From Soehngenia sp. (GTDB taxonomy: Bacteria > Bacillota > Clostridia > Tissierellales > Tissierellaceae): a stretch of DNA of 64,000 bases. This document shows, piece after piece, positions 51,373-61,229 of the stretch. The stretch's first letter is position 1; each line of letters opens with the position of its first letter. Both the position numbers and the translations under genes were made by a program. The DNA lies in assembly GCA_024637045.1 (NCBI GenBank), contig JAGXFX010000021.1, positions 58,121 through 122,120 of the forward strand. Reading direction: 5' to 3'. The notes under the pieces were generated by a model that searched no databases, was not told the origin of the DNA, and worked only from the letters and a program-made list of their open reading frames with translations.

Positions 51373-52422
51373 ATGAACAGAAAAGATACACGAAAAATAA
51401 GAGTAGGGGATATATTTATTGGTGGAAACTCACCAATTAGCATACAATCCATGACCAACACCCCTACATCAAATGTAGAAAGAACTTTGGCACAGATGAG
51501 AGAACTGGAGGAAGCAGGCTGTGATATAGTTAGATCTGCAGTTTCATCTAAAGAAGATGCCAAGGCGATAAAAGAGATAAAAAAGCATATTAAGATGCCA
51601 ATAATAGCAGATATTCAGTTTGACTACAAACTTGCCATAGAATCCATCAGACAAGGAATAGATGGTTTAAGGATAAATCCTGGCAACATCGGAAGTGACA
51701 GTAAGGTTAAGGAAATAGTTAATGCATGCAAGTCGGAAAAAATATCCATCAGAATAGGCGTTAATTCAGGTTCAGTTAAGAAGGAATACCTTGAGAAATT
51801 TAATGGAGTAAATGAAGAGTCTATGGTTGAAAGTGCATTGGAGCAAGTAAGGCTATTGGAAAATATGGGGTTTTATGATATGAAAATTTCATTAAAAGCT
51901 AGTTCAGTGCCATTGACCATCAAATCATATTCTTTAATGTCAGAAAGATGTGACTACCCACTACATCTAGGAGTAACTGAAGCTGGTACACCCTGGAGAG
52001 GAACTATAAAATCATCTGTTGGTATTGGTACATTGCTTGCCATGGGAATAGGAGATACAATAAGGGTTTCTCTTACTGGAGATCCTGTAGATGAAGTTAA
52101 GGTAGGCAAGGAGATTTTAAAATCTCTTGGACTAAGAAAAGATGGAATCGAATTTATATCATGTCCAACCTGTAGCCGTACTCACATAGATTTGATTACC
52201 ATTGCGCAGGAAGCTGAGAAGTTATTGGAACACATGGATAAATCTATCAAAGTAGCAGTTATGGGTTGTGCCGTCAATGGACCTGGTGAAGCCAGGGAAG
52301 CTGATATAGGAATAGCCGGAGGCAATGGAGAAGGGCTTATATTTAAGAAGGGAGTAATTATAAGAAAAGTACCAGAAGAGAATCTCCTAGAGGAACTTAT
52401 CAAGGAGATAGAGGAACTCTAG
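51373..52422 (+). CDS. ispG: 4-hydroxy-3-methylbut-2-en-1-yl diphosphate synthase IspG
   Basis: An iron-sulfur enzyme of the MEP isoprenoid pathway. The N-terminal TIM barrel has PISIQSMTNTPTSNVE, then a domain with cluster cysteines in SCPTCSRTHIDL and MGCAVNGPGEAREADIG. Length 349 is the bacterial short form. An AAGGTGG site precedes the ATG. Its presence implies the MEP pathway, although dxr is missing from the usual spot two genes upstream. Confidence 0.96.
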   Translation: MNRKDTRKIRVGDIFIGGNSPISIQSMTNTPTSNVERTLAQMRELEEAGCDIVRSAVSSKEDAKAIKEIKKHIKMPIIADIQFDYKLAIESIRQGIDGLRINPGNIGSDSKVKEIVNACKSEKISIRIGVNSGSVKKEYLEKFNGVNEESMVESALEQVRLLENMGFYDMKISLKASSVPLTIKSYSLMSERCDYPLHLGVTEAGTPWRGTIKSSVGIGTLLAMGIGDTIRVSLTGDPVDEVKVGKEILKSLGLRKDGIEFISCPTCSRTHIDLITIAQEAEKLLEHMDKSIKVAVMGCAVNGPGEAREADIGIAGGNGEGLIFKKGVIIRKVPEENLLEELIKEIEEL

Positions 52423-52445
52423 ATTTGATGAAGGAGCGAAAAAAA

Positions 52446-55400
52446 ATGACAGAAGTTAACAAGACAATCAAATCCCTTTTCCCTGAAGAAACTCAAATTG
52501 CATCTTTTATTGAGGATTTGAGAATAGAATCTGTTATCCTTGATAATAGTTCAATGAAAATGACCATAACCATTGAAAACGATTATTGGATTACAAAAAA
52601 AGACAAGGCAGTTATAAAGATGGCTTTTGCAAATAAATTTCAGGGAATAAGCATTAGTATTCAGTATTCAGAGAATAACAACTCCATGAATCAAGACAGG
52701 CTTATGACTTTATTCAAAAAAAAGATTCGTAATCACATTCCCTCTAGCTCTTCATGGTTAGAGGATGTTGTTTTGAATGAGGGAGATATAATTAACTTGG
52801 TTTTACCTGGAAATCTTCCGTATCAATCTGTAACAAGAAACGGCCTTTTGGATGAGTTGACTGAGATTACTGAAAAAGCGACTGGAAAGATTTTGAATGT
52901 TGATTATATGGATTTACAAGAGCCTGATAAATTCTTTTACAACAATGAAATTGAAGAAAGAAAAATTCTCAAGGAAATGATGATAAAGAAATCTGCCAAC
53001 AAAAATGAGAAAAAATCAAAAACAAAAAACTACTCATTTGGCAAGAAAATAAAAAGTGAATCTATTCCAATCATTAATATTGACATGCAGACAGGAAGTG
53101 CAACAATTGAAGGTAAAATATTCCAGATGGAAACAAAATCAATTAAAGACAATAGAACTTTAGTGATTTTCTATCTTTCAGACGGAACTAATTCTATTTC
53201 AACAAAAGTATTTTTAAATGGGGAGCAGGCAGTTGATTTTACTACTAATATCAATGAAGGGACATATGTACTTTTAAGTGGTGATGTTGTCTACGACACT
53301 TACGCTAAAGAATTGACTATTATGCTAAAGTCTCTTCTAGTACAGGAACAGTCCATTATTAAAGATATGTCCGATGAAAAAAGAGTGGAATTACACCTTC
53401 ACACACAGATGAGCTCAATGGATGGTGTATCTCATACCAAAGACTTGATTCAGAGAGCGATAGATTGGGGACATGATGCAATAGCAATAACTGATCATGG
53501 AATTGTTCAGGCTTTTCCAGATGCAATGGAGATGAGTAAGGATATTAAAATTATTTATGGTGTGGAAGCCTATATGATTAATGACAAAAAGGAAATAGTA
53601 ACTGGAAATCTTGATGGAAGAAATATTGATAATTTTGTAGTGTTTGACCTTGAGACGACAGGATTGTCTCCTAAAAATGATAGAATAACTGAAATTGGTG
53701 CAGTAAAGATTCAAAATGGTGAAATTGTTGATAGCTTTAGTCAACTGATCAATCCTCAAATGCCAATACCTGAATTAATAACAAAGTTAACTGGCATAAC
53801 AGATGATATGGTTTCGGACAAGCCTTTTATAGAAAATGTTCTTCCACAATTTCATGATTTCATTGAAGGAAGTGTACTAGTTGCTCATAATTCATCATTT
53901 GACATGGGATTCATTAGAGAAGCATATGAAGGTATAGATATTTTCTTGCAAAATCCAGTGCTGGATACCCTGGAGCTATCCAGAGCAATGTTTCCTGGAA
54001 TGAAGAGTCACAAACTCAATCTTGTTGCCAAGCATCTGAAAGTAGAACTTAAGAATCATCATAGGGCTGTTGATGATGCTGTTGCCACGGCGAATATACT
54101 TTTAAAAATTTTAGAGCTTTTATTCGATAGAAATCTAGAAGAATTAGAAGATATCAATGGATTAACAGGCAATGCTGATTCGTCTAAAGGAGATATGCAC
54201 CATGTGATTCTGCTTGCAAAAAATCAATCTGGTCTTAAAGATTTATATAAATTAATATCAGAGTCACATATGAATTATTTCTATAGGAAACCAAGGATGC
54301 CAAAATCACTAATAGAAAACTACAGAAAGAATCTAATAATTGGAAGTGCATGTGAAGCAGGTGAGTTGTACAGAGCAATCATAAGAAATAAAACTGATCA
54401 AGAGATTAGGGAAATTGCACAATTCTATGATTATCTTGAAATTCAACCATTGGGAAATAACGAGTACATGGTGCGGGAAGGAATAGTCAAAAACCATGAA
54501 GAGTTGAAATCCATCAATATGTTGATTTATAATCTTGGCAAAAAATTAAACAAACCTGTTGTTGCTACTGGTGATGTTCACTTTTTAGATCCTGAGGATG
54601 AGGTATATAGAAGGATTCTAATGTCCGGCCAAAAATTTCAGGATGCAGACAAGCAGCCACCATTGTATTTTAGAACTACAGAGCAAATGATTGAAGAATT
54701 TGACTATATGGGCCAAGAGATTGCTAGAGAAGTAGTCATAACTGGTCCAAGTATGATTAATTCATCAATCGAAAAATGCATCCCTATTCCTGAAGGAACT
54801 TTCCCACCACATATCGAGGGAGCTGATCAGGAACTAAGAGAAATAACAGTTAATAAGGCTGTACAAACATATGGAAGTCCACTTCCAGAACTTGTTAAAA
54901 CAAGACTTGAGCGCGAACTTGATTCAATTATAAAGAATGGCTATGCCGTTATGTATATTATCGCCCAGAAATTAGTTTGGAAATCCATGGAAGATGGTTA
55001 TATGGTAGGCTCAAGGGGTTCAGTTGGATCTTCATTCGCTGCAACCATGAGTGGGATTACCGAGGTCAATCCATTGCCACCTCACTACATCTGTCCTTCA
55101 TGCAGAAAAAATGAATTCTTTACAGACGGTTCAATCGCTTCAGGTTATGACCTTCCAGACAAAGAATGTCCTGAATGCGGTACAAAGTATATCAAAGAAG
55201 GTCAAGATATCCCGTTTGAGGTTTTTCTTGGCTTTGAAGGAGATAAAGAGCCGGATATAGACCTTAACTTTGCTGGCGAGTATCAAGCTAGAGCTCACAA
55301 ATACACCGAGGAACTTTTTGGTAAAGGAAAAGTTTTTAGAGCAGGTACAATAGGAACAATAGCTGACAAAACAGCATATGGATTTGTCAAAAAATACTTT

Positions 55401-56678
55401 GAGGAAAGAGAACTCACAGTAAGTCAGGCTGAAATAAATAGACTTTTGAGAGGTTGTACAGGTATTAAAAGATCTTCTGGCCAGCATCCTGGAGGAGTTA
55501 TGATTGTCCCCGACTACAAGGATATCCATGATTTTACTCCAATTCAGTACCCAGCAGATGACAAGAAATCAGGTGTTGTAACCACCCATTTTGACTATCA
55601 TGCAATTAGCGGTAGAATTCTTAAGCTGGATATACTAGGTCATGATGTTCCAAGTATAATCAGAATGCTAGAGGATATTACAGGCTTTGATTCTACAGGA
55701 ATTCCACTTGATGATAAAGATACTATGGAACTATTCACAAGTACCAAATCAATAGGTGTAGATCCAGATGCAATTGGTTGTCCAGTCGGAACTCTCGGAA
55801 TACCTGAGTTTGGGACAAAATTTGTCAGACAGATGCTTATTGAAACCAAACCAACTACTTTTTCGGAACTTGTTAGAATAAGTGGTTTATCTCATGGTAC
55901 TGATGTATGGATAAACAATGCGCAGGAATTAGTCAAAAATAAAGTAGCACCATTGGCTGAAGTAATATCTACCCGTGAGGATATAATGTTGTCTTTGATA
56001 AATGCTGGACTAGACAAAAAACAATCATTTTTTATAATGGAGAATGTAAGAAAAGGGAAAGGGCTTAAGCCTGATGAAGAAGATGCCATGAGAAATCTAG
56101 GTATTCCTGAATGGTACATTGAGTCCTGCAAGAGAATCAAGTATATGTTCCCGAAAGCTCATGCAGCTGCTTATGTAACCATGAGTTTCCGTATTGCCTA
56201 TTTTAAAGTTCATTACCCGCAGGCATTTTACGCAACATATTTCACTACAAAGTCTTCAGACTTTGATGCAGATTTAATTCTTAAAGGTGAGAGTATGGTA
56301 AGGCAGAAGTTAAGTGAACTGGAACAGAAGGGCATGGGCGCTACTACAAAGGAAAAAAATCAGTTTACAGTACTTGAAGTTGTTCTGGAAATGTACACTA
56401 GAGGATATAAATTCGATAGAGTAGACCTTTATGAGTCACACAGTGATCAGTTCCTTATTAATGAAAAAGGAATTATCCCACCATTGAAGGCACTTGAAGG
56501 TGTTGGCGAAAATGCAGCTAGAAAGATTGCTGAAGAAAGGGAAACAAAGCCATTCATGTCCATAGAAGACCTTGTACGAAGAGGAAAAGCAACAAGACCT
56601 GTTGTAGATGCACTAAAAGGTCACGGATGTTTAGATTCTCTGCCTGAGAGCAATCAGATAAGCTTATTTAATATTTGA
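52446..56678 (+). CDS. polC: DNA polymerase III PolC-type alpha subunit
   Basis: The Gram-positive replicative DNA polymerase with built-in proofreading. The ATG at 52446 follows GAAGGAG and gives 1410 residues. Domains in order are the N-terminal region and OB fold (to about 310), PHP domain with HLHTQMSSMDG (about 318), exonuclease FVVFDLETTGLSPKND (about 400) inserted in PHP, and the catalytic palm with SRGSVGSS and PDIDLNF. A zinc-type cysteine set CPSCRKN...CPECGTKY lies near 880-920. It ends the uppS-polC operon. Full length and intact. Confidence 0.97.
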   Translation: MTEVNKTIKSLFPEETQIASFIEDLRIESVILDNSSMKMTITIENDYWITKKDKAVIKMAFANKFQGISISIQYSENNNSMNQDRLMTLFKKKIRNHIPSSSSWLEDVVLNEGDIINLVLPGNLPYQSVTRNGLLDELTEITEKATGKILNVDYMDLQEPDKFFYNNEIEERKILKEMMIKKSANKNEKKSKTKNYSFGKKIKSESIPIINIDMQTGSATIEGKIFQMETKSIKDNRTLVIFYLSDGTNSISTKVFLNGEQAVDFTTNINEGTYVLLSGDVVYDTYAKELTIMLKSLLVQEQSIIKDMSDEKRVELHLHTQMSSMDGVSHTKDLIQRAIDWGHDAIAITDHGIVQAFPDAMEMSKDIKIIYGVEAYMINDKKEIVTGNLDGRNIDNFVVFDLETTGLSPKNDRITEIGAVKIQNGEIVDSFSQLINPQMPIPELITKLTGITDDMVSDKPFIENVLPQFHDFIEGSVLVAHNSSFDMGFIREAYEGIDIFLQNPVLDTLELSRAMFPGMKSHKLNLVAKHLKVELKNHHRAVDDAVATANILLKILELLFDRNLEELEDINGLTGNADSSKGDMHHVILLAKNQSGLKDLYKLISESHMNYFYRKPRMPKSLIENYRKNLIIGSACEAGELYRAIIRNKTDQEIREIAQFYDYLEIQPLGNNEYMVREGIVKNHEELKSINMLIYNLGKKLNKPVVATGDVHFLDPEDEVYRRILMSGQKFQDADKQPPLYFRTTEQMIEEFDYMGQEIAREVVITGPSMINSSIEKCIPIPEGTFPPHIEGADQELREITVNKAVQTYGSPLPELVKTRLERELDSIIKNGYAVMYIIAQKLVWKSMEDGYMVGSRGSVGSSFAATMSGITEVNPLPPHYICPSCRKNEFFTDGSIASGYDLPDKECPECGTKYIKEGQDIPFEVFLGFEGDKEPDIDLNFAGEYQARAHKYTEELFGKGKVFRAGTIGTIADKTAYGFVKKYFEERELTVSQAEINRLLRGCTGIKRSSGQHPGGVMIVPDYKDIHDFTPIQYPADDKKSGVVTTHFDYHAISGRILKLDILGHDVPSIIRMLEDITGFDSTGIPLDDKDTMELFTSTKSIGVDPDAIGCPVGTLGIPEFGTKFVRQMLIETKPTTFSELVRISGLSHGTDVWINNAQELVKNKVAPLAEVISTREDIMLSLINAGLDKKQSFFIMENVRKGKGLKPDEEDAMRNLGIPEWYIESCKRIKYMFPKAHAAAYVTMSFRIAYFKVHYPQAFYATYFTTKSSDFDADLILKGESMVRQKLSELEQKGMGATTKEKNQFTVLEVVLEMYTRGYKFDRVDLYESHSDQFLINEKGIIPPLKALEGVGENAARKIAEERETKPFMSIEDLVRRGKATRPVVDALKGHGCLDSLPESNQISLFNI

Positions 56679-56703
56679 TTTAATCTATTCAATATGTTAT
56701 AAT
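56675..56703 (+). promoter_or_regulatory. Promoter of the rimP-nusA-infB operon
   Basis: TTGATT (56675-56680) and TATAAT (56698-56703) are 17 bp apart, with TGT before the -10. The -35 overlaps the polC stop codon. Transcription would start near 56710. Confidence 0.85.
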
Positions 56704-56731
56704 AGTTAAGACAATTAGAGTGATTTCCGGC

Positions 56732-56754
56732 AAGAGTGGGTTTTTCCCACTCTT
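56732..56754 (+). promoter_or_regulatory. Leader hairpin upstream of rimP
   Basis: A perfect 9-bp stem AAGAGTGGG / CCCACTCTT with loop TTTTT lies in the leader of the rimP-nusA operon. The tail CGTTTG is poor for termination. It could be an attenuator or an RNA-processing site; nusA operon leaders are often controlled. Confidence 0.6.
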
Positions 56755-56789
56755 CGTTTGTGTCAGGGAGTCTGATATGGAGGTGTATG

Positions 56790-57251
56790 ATGAGTAAAAA
56801 GGATTTTATGACCAGTGTTACTAGTATATGTGAAGAAGTTGTTTCAGAGTTAGACTATGAACTGGTTGATGTTGAGTATTTAAAAGAGAGCGGAGACTTT
56901 TACCTGAGAGTCTATATCCACAAGCCAGGAGGAGTAAATCTGGATGATTGCCAGATTGTTAGCGAAAAGTTTAGCAACCGACTTGATGAGGAGGACATAA
57001 TTCAGAAAGCTTATTACCTTGAAGTATCATCTCCTGGACTTGACAGACCCTTGAAGACAGATAAGGATTTGGAACGGAATCTTGAAAATGAAGTGGAAGT
57101 AAGTCTTTACAAGGCAATGGATGGGATAAAGAAGTACGAAGGAATACTAAAGTCATATGACAAAGATTCAGTTGAACTTAAAACCGCAGATAAAATGGTA
57201 AAAATACCGAGAGAATCAGTTTCATTAATCCGGTTAACCATTAAATTTTAA
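56790..57251 (+). CDS. rimP: Ribosome maturation factor RimP
   Basis: RimP helps assemble the 30S subunit. The 153-residue protein has the two-domain family layout: GGVNLDDCQIVS in the N-terminal domain, and YLEVSSPGLDRPLKT, the strongest RimP signature. GGAGGTG at 56779-56785 supports the ATG at 56790; the track start lies in the leader hairpin. It heads the classical rimP-nusA-ylxR-infB-rbfA operon. Confidence 0.95.
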   Translation: MSKKDFMTSVTSICEEVVSELDYELVDVEYLKESGDFYLRVYIHKPGGVNLDDCQIVSEKFSNRLDEEDIIQKAYYLEVSSPGLDRPLKTDKDLERNLENEVEVSLYKAMDGIKKYEGILKSYDKDSVELKTADKMVKIPRESVSLIRLTIKF

Positions 57252-57265
57252 GGAGGAATTATAGG

Positions 57266-58471
57266 ATGAATGTTGATTTCATCAATGCCCTTGAAGAGAT
57301 AGAAAGAGAAAAGGGTATTTCTAAGGATATTATATTTGATGCACTTGAGTCAGCCTTGATATCCAGTTATAAAAAGAATTTTGGATCTTCACAAAATGTT
57401 CTAGTTGAAATGGACCGCGATACTGGAGAAGTCGATGTATTTGCAACGAAAGACGTAGTTGAAGATAATGAAGTAGAAGATGAATCTTTACAAATCTCAC
57501 TCAATGCAGCAAAGGAAATTAATGCCAACTATGAAGTTGGGGATGTTGTAAAGATTGGAATTACACCAAAGGATTTCGGAAGAATTGCTGCACAAACTGC
57601 AAAGCAGGTAGTAATTCAAAGAATTAAAGATGCAGAGAGAGATGTAATATTTGACGATTTTATTAACAGAGAAAATGAAATTATTACTGGGCAAATTCAA
57701 AGAATTGCAAAGAACAATGTCTATATCGATCTTGGAAAGACTGAAGGTATTCTCCCACCATCAGAACAAATTAATGGGGAAGAATACAGTCAAGGAGAGA
57801 GAAAAAAACTTCTAATCCTTGAAGTTAAAAAAACTACAAAAGGTCCCCAGATTGTCCTTTCCAGAGCAAATACGGGTCTGGTAAAGAGATTGTTTGAGCT
57901 GGAAGTACCTGAAATTGAAGAAGGAATTGTTGAAATTTATTCGGTCTCTAGAGAAGCAGGCTCCAGAACTAAGATTGCCGTTTTCTCAAAAAATCCAGAT
58001 GTCGATGCTTTAGGTTCTTGTGTAGGATTCAAGGGTGCGAGAGTTAAAGCTATTGTTGATGAATTAAATGGTGAAAAGATTGATATTATAATATGGAGTA
58101 AAGAACCTGCTGAATTTATAGCGAATAGCTTAAGCCCTTCAAAAGTTGTAAAAGTAATACCTAATGAGAAAGAACGGTCAGCTATTGTTGTTGTTCCTGA
58201 CTATCAACTTTCACTTGCTATAGGTAAAGAGGGTCAAAATGCCAGATTGGCAGCTAAATTGACAAACTGGAAAATTGACATAAAGTCTGAAACGCAATAT
58301 AAGGAGTTTGCAGCCAAGCAAACAATCGAAAATGAAAGTAAAATTGCTGCTGAAGAGCTTAAAGTAAAGTCGCTTGAAGAGCATTCAGATGAAATATCCA
58401 ATGAGCACACTGATGAGTCATATGATGAATCATCAGATGAAGTCTCAATTGACTCATCAGACGAAAAGTAG
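57266..58471 (+). CDS. nusA: Transcription termination/antitermination factor NusA
   Basis: NusA binds RNA polymerase and affects pausing, termination and antitermination. The N-terminal polymerase-binding domain (about 1-125) is followed by S1 (GIL-P-P segment near 165), KH1 with GSCVGFKGARVKAI and KH2 with AIGKEGQNARLAAKLTNWKIDI. The last 30 residues are an unusually acidic, Ser/Asp/Glu-rich tail with repeated DES/SDE units. Length 401 is slightly longer than Bacillus NusA because of that tail. AAGGAGG precedes the ATG. Confidence 0.96.
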   Translation: MNVDFINALEEIEREKGISKDIIFDALESALISSYKKNFGSSQNVLVEMDRDTGEVDVFATKDVVEDNEVEDESLQISLNAAKEINANYEVGDVVKIGITPKDFGRIAAQTAKQVVIQRIKDAERDVIFDDFINRENEIITGQIQRIAKNNVYIDLGKTEGILPPSEQINGEEYSQGERKKLLILEVKKTTKGPQIVLSRANTGLVKRLFELEVPEIEEGIVEIYSVSREAGSRTKIAVFSKNPDVDALGSCVGFKGARVKAIVDELNGEKIDIIIWSKEPAEFIANSLSPSKVVKVIPNEKERSAIVVVPDYQLSLAIGKEGQNARLAAKLTNWKIDIKSETQYKEFAAKQTIENESKIAAEELKVKSLEEHSDEISNEHTDESYDESSDEVSIDSSDEK

Positions 58472-58485
58472 ATGGGAGGAATAAT

Positions 58486-58749
58486 ATGAGTGCTAGAAAA
58501 ATTCCACTTAGAAAATGTATTGCTTGTAATGAGATGAAACCAAAAAAGGAATTAGTAAGAGTTGTGAAGAGTAAGGAAAACATAGTGAGTGTTGATCTAA
58601 CCGGAAAGGCTAATGGCAGAGGAGCCTATATATGTCCGACCATTGAATGCTTTGAAGAGGCTTTTAAGAATAAGAAGTTTCAGAGAGCCTTACAAACAGA
58701 AGTAACTGAAGAAGTCTACTCCGGATTAAAGAAAGTCATAGAGAAATAA
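58486..58749 (+). CDS. ylxR: YlxR (RnpM) family RNA-binding protein
   Basis: An 87-residue protein with the YlxR core IPLRKCIACNEMKPKKELVRVV and GRGAYICP. The family binds nucleic acid and has been linked to RNase P modulation in Bacillus (RnpM). TGGGAGG precedes the ATG. It lies between nusA and infB as usual, but the ylxQ (L7Ae-like) gene that commonly follows is missing. Confidence 0.93.
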   Translation: MSARKIPLRKCIACNEMKPKKELVRVVKSKENIVSVDLTGKANGRGAYICPTIECFEEAFKNKKFQRALQTEVTEEVYSGLKKVIEK

Positions 58750-58782
58750 AGGATCACCTTAAACAAACAGGAGGTGCAAGGT

Positions 58783-60837
58783 ATGACAAAAGTTAGAATA
58801 TATGAATTGGCAAAAGAACTTAATATGACAAGCAAAGAGTTAATGGAAAAGATCGAAGGACTTGAATTGAAGATCAATAGTCACATGAGTTCCATCGAGG
58901 ATGAAGAAGCAAAATTAATCAAGGACTTGCTTACAGAAGAAAATCCTGAAGAAAAAGTCGTGGTTGATGATGAATCTGAAGATTTTATTGACGAGGAAGA
59001 AAAACCAAAGAATAAGAAACCAAAGAAAAAACAGCAGAAAATCGAAGAAACTCCAAAAGAAAAAGAGGAAACCAATATCGAAAAGAAGATTATAGAAATC
59101 GAATCAGAGGTAATTGTTAAAGAACTGGCCGAAATGATTGGCGTTAATGCATCGCAGATTATTACAAAATTGATAGGCTTAGGTGTAATGGTTAATCAGA
59201 ATCAAGCTATAGACAGCGAGATAGCAGCACTCGTAGCAGATGATTTTGGAGTGGAAGTTCAGGAATTGGAACCAGAAGTTGAAAAGACAGAAGCTGATCT
59301 TTTGGATTATGATGACGAACCGGAAGATATGCTCCCTAAACCACCTGTAGTTACTGTAATGGGACACGTTGACCATGGTAAAACATCATTGCTTGATGCT
59401 ATAAGACATACAAATGTTACAGACAAAGAGGCTGGCGGAATTACTCAGCATATTGGAGCTTATGCGGTAAATATTAACAATAAGAAAATTGTCTTCCTGG
59501 ATACACCAGGTCACGAGGCATTCACTTCAATGAGAGCAAGAGGAGCAAGTGTTACTGACGTTGCGATACTTGTAGTAGCTGCTGATGATGGTGTAATGCC
59601 ACAAACAGTTGAAGCTATTTCTCATGCAAAGGCCGCAGGGGTACCAATCATAGTAGCAATAAATAAAATGGATAAACCTGATGCTAACCCTGACAGAGTA
59701 AAACAGGAACTATCTGACAATGGACTTGTACCAGAGGATTGGGGTGGAAATACAATAATAGTACCAGTATCTGCTATAAAAAGAACTGGAATAGAAGATC
59801 TCCTTGAAATGATACTTCTGGTAGCAGATATGCAGGAATTAAAGGCTAATCCTGACAGAAGAGCTGTAGGTACAATAATAGAGGCTCAACTTGACAAAGG
59901 AAAAGGCCCTCTTGCTACAGTACTTGTTCAGAAAGGAACGTTGAACGTTGGGAATATGGTTGTATCTGGAACTGCAACTGGACGTATCCGTGCTATGCTT
60001 GATGAAAAAGGTAAGAACGTCAAGAAAGCAACTCCTTCAATGCCAGTTGTGATATTGGGACTATCTGAAGTTCCAAATGCTGGGGACTTATTATTTGCAG
60101 TAGAAAACGAAAAAGCTGCAAGGAACTTAGCAGGTGTGAGGAAAGATGCAATTAGAGAAGCACAGATGAAACAATCTTCCAAAGTTTCACTTGATGACCT
60201 CTTTGAGAAAATCAAACTGGGTGAAATAAAAGATCTTAACATAATTGTTAAAGGTGATGTAAGGGGATCAATTGAAGCTCTAAGCCAATCACTTAATAAA
60301 TTAGATACTGAGGAAGTACGAGTTAATTTGATACACGGTGGAGTTGGTGGAATCACTGAAAGTGATATTATGCTGGCATCTGCTTCTAATGCGATAGTAA
60401 TAGGTTTCAATGTAAGGCCAAACCTTAATGCTATAGAGGTTGCAAAAAATGAAGATGTTGATATAAGAACATACAGAATAATCTATGAGGCGATTGAGGA
60501 CATACAAGCAGCAGTAAAAGGAATGCATGCTCCAAAGATTGTAGAAGAAATTCTTGGTAGAGCGCAGATAAGAGCTACATTCAGACTGCCAAACGGAAAC
60601 AGTATAGCCGGAATATATGTATTGAGCGGCAAGATAACAAGAAATGCCAATATCAGACTTCTTAGAGATGATGTTGTTGTATTTGATGGATCTGTGTCTT
60701 CCCTAAAGAGATTCAAAGATGATGCTAGAGAAGTTCTTACAGGTTTCGAAGCAGGCTTAGGTCTTGATAATTATAACGATATAAAAGAAGGGGACAATCT
60801 TGAGGCATATGTTCTTAAGGAAGTTAAAAGAGATTAG
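58783..60837 (+). CDS. infB: Translation initiation factor IF-2
   Basis: IF-2 is the GTPase that brings formyl-Met-tRNA to the ribosome. CAGGAGGTG supports the ATG at 58783 ([14 protein letters not shown]). The N-terminal IF2N module is followed by a short Lys/Glu-rich linker and a second IF2N-like helix region (about 110-150). The GTPase domain has [33 protein letters not shown] and NKMDKPDA, then domains II-IV. At 684 residues it is a short-N-terminus Firmicutes form. Confidence 0.97.
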   Translation: MTKVRIYELAKELNMTSKELMEKIEGLELKINSHMSSIEDEEAKLIKDLLTEENPEEKVVVDDESEDFIDEEEKPKNKKPKKKQQKIEETPKEKEETNIEKKIIEIESEVIVKELAEMIGVNASQIITKLIGLGVMVNQNQAIDSEIAALVADDFGVEVQELEPEVEKTEADLLDYDDEPEDMLPKPPVVTVMGHVDHGKTSLLDAIRHTNVTDKEAGGITQHIGAYAVNINNKKIVFLDTPGHEAFTSMRARGASVTDVAILVVAADDGVMPQTVEAISHAKAAGVPIIVAINKMDKPDANPDRVKQELSDNGLVPEDWGGNTIIVPVSAIKRTGIEDLLEMILLVADMQELKANPDRRAVGTIIEAQLDKGKGPLATVLVQKGTLNVGNMVVSGTATGRIRAMLDEKGKNVKKATPSMPVVILGLSEVPNAGDLLFAVENEKAARNLAGVRKDAIREAQMKQSSKVSLDDLFEKIKLGEIKDLNIIVKGDVRGSIEALSQSLNKLDTEEVRVNLIHGGVGGITESDIMLASASNAIVIGFNVRPNLNAIEVAKNEDVDIRTYRIIYEAIEDIQAAVKGMHAPKIVEEILGRAQIRATFRLPNGNSIAGIYVLSGKITRNANIRLLRDDVVVFDGSVSSLKRFKDDAREVLTGFEAGLGLDNYNDIKEGDNLEAYVLKEVKRD

Positions 60838-60848
60838 GGGTGTGACAA

Positions 60849-61229
60849 ATGAATGAAAAAAGAATTAATCGAATTTCAGAAGAAGTAAAAAAAGTAGTAT
60901 CCGACCTAATTCAAAATGAGATCAAAGATCCAAGAATAAGTGGAATGCCAAGTGTAAATAAAGTAAGCGTAACTAAGGATTTAAGATTTGCAAAAATCTA
61001 TATATCAGTACTTGGTAGTGAAGAGGATAAGGCAAGTACTATTGAGGGACTACAGAGCGCCAAGGGGTTTGTAAGAAAAGAAATTGGTAGCAGAATAGAT
61101 CTTAGACATGTCCCAGAGCCACTGTTCGAACTTGATGAAAGTATAGAAAAAGCACTCTATATGACCAAACTTATCGAGGAGGTAAACCGAAACTCAAGGG
61201 AGGCCTCTGAAAATGATGACAAAGAGTAA
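60849..61229 (+). CDS. rbfA: Ribosome-binding factor A
   Basis: RbfA binds 30S precursors and aids 16S rRNA 5'-end maturation, important in the cold. The 126-residue KH-type protein has RISEEVKKVVSDLIQNEIKDPRI and LRHVPEPLFELDESIEKA. GGGGTGTG lies upstream of the ATG. It overlaps nrnA by 17 bases, so the pair is coupled. Confidence 0.96.
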   Translation: MNEKRINRISEEVKKVVSDLIQNEIKDPRISGMPSVNKVSVTKDLRFAKIYISVLGSEEDKASTIEGLQSAKGFVRKEIGSRIDLRHVPEPLFELDESIEKALYMTKLIEEVNRNSREASENDDKE

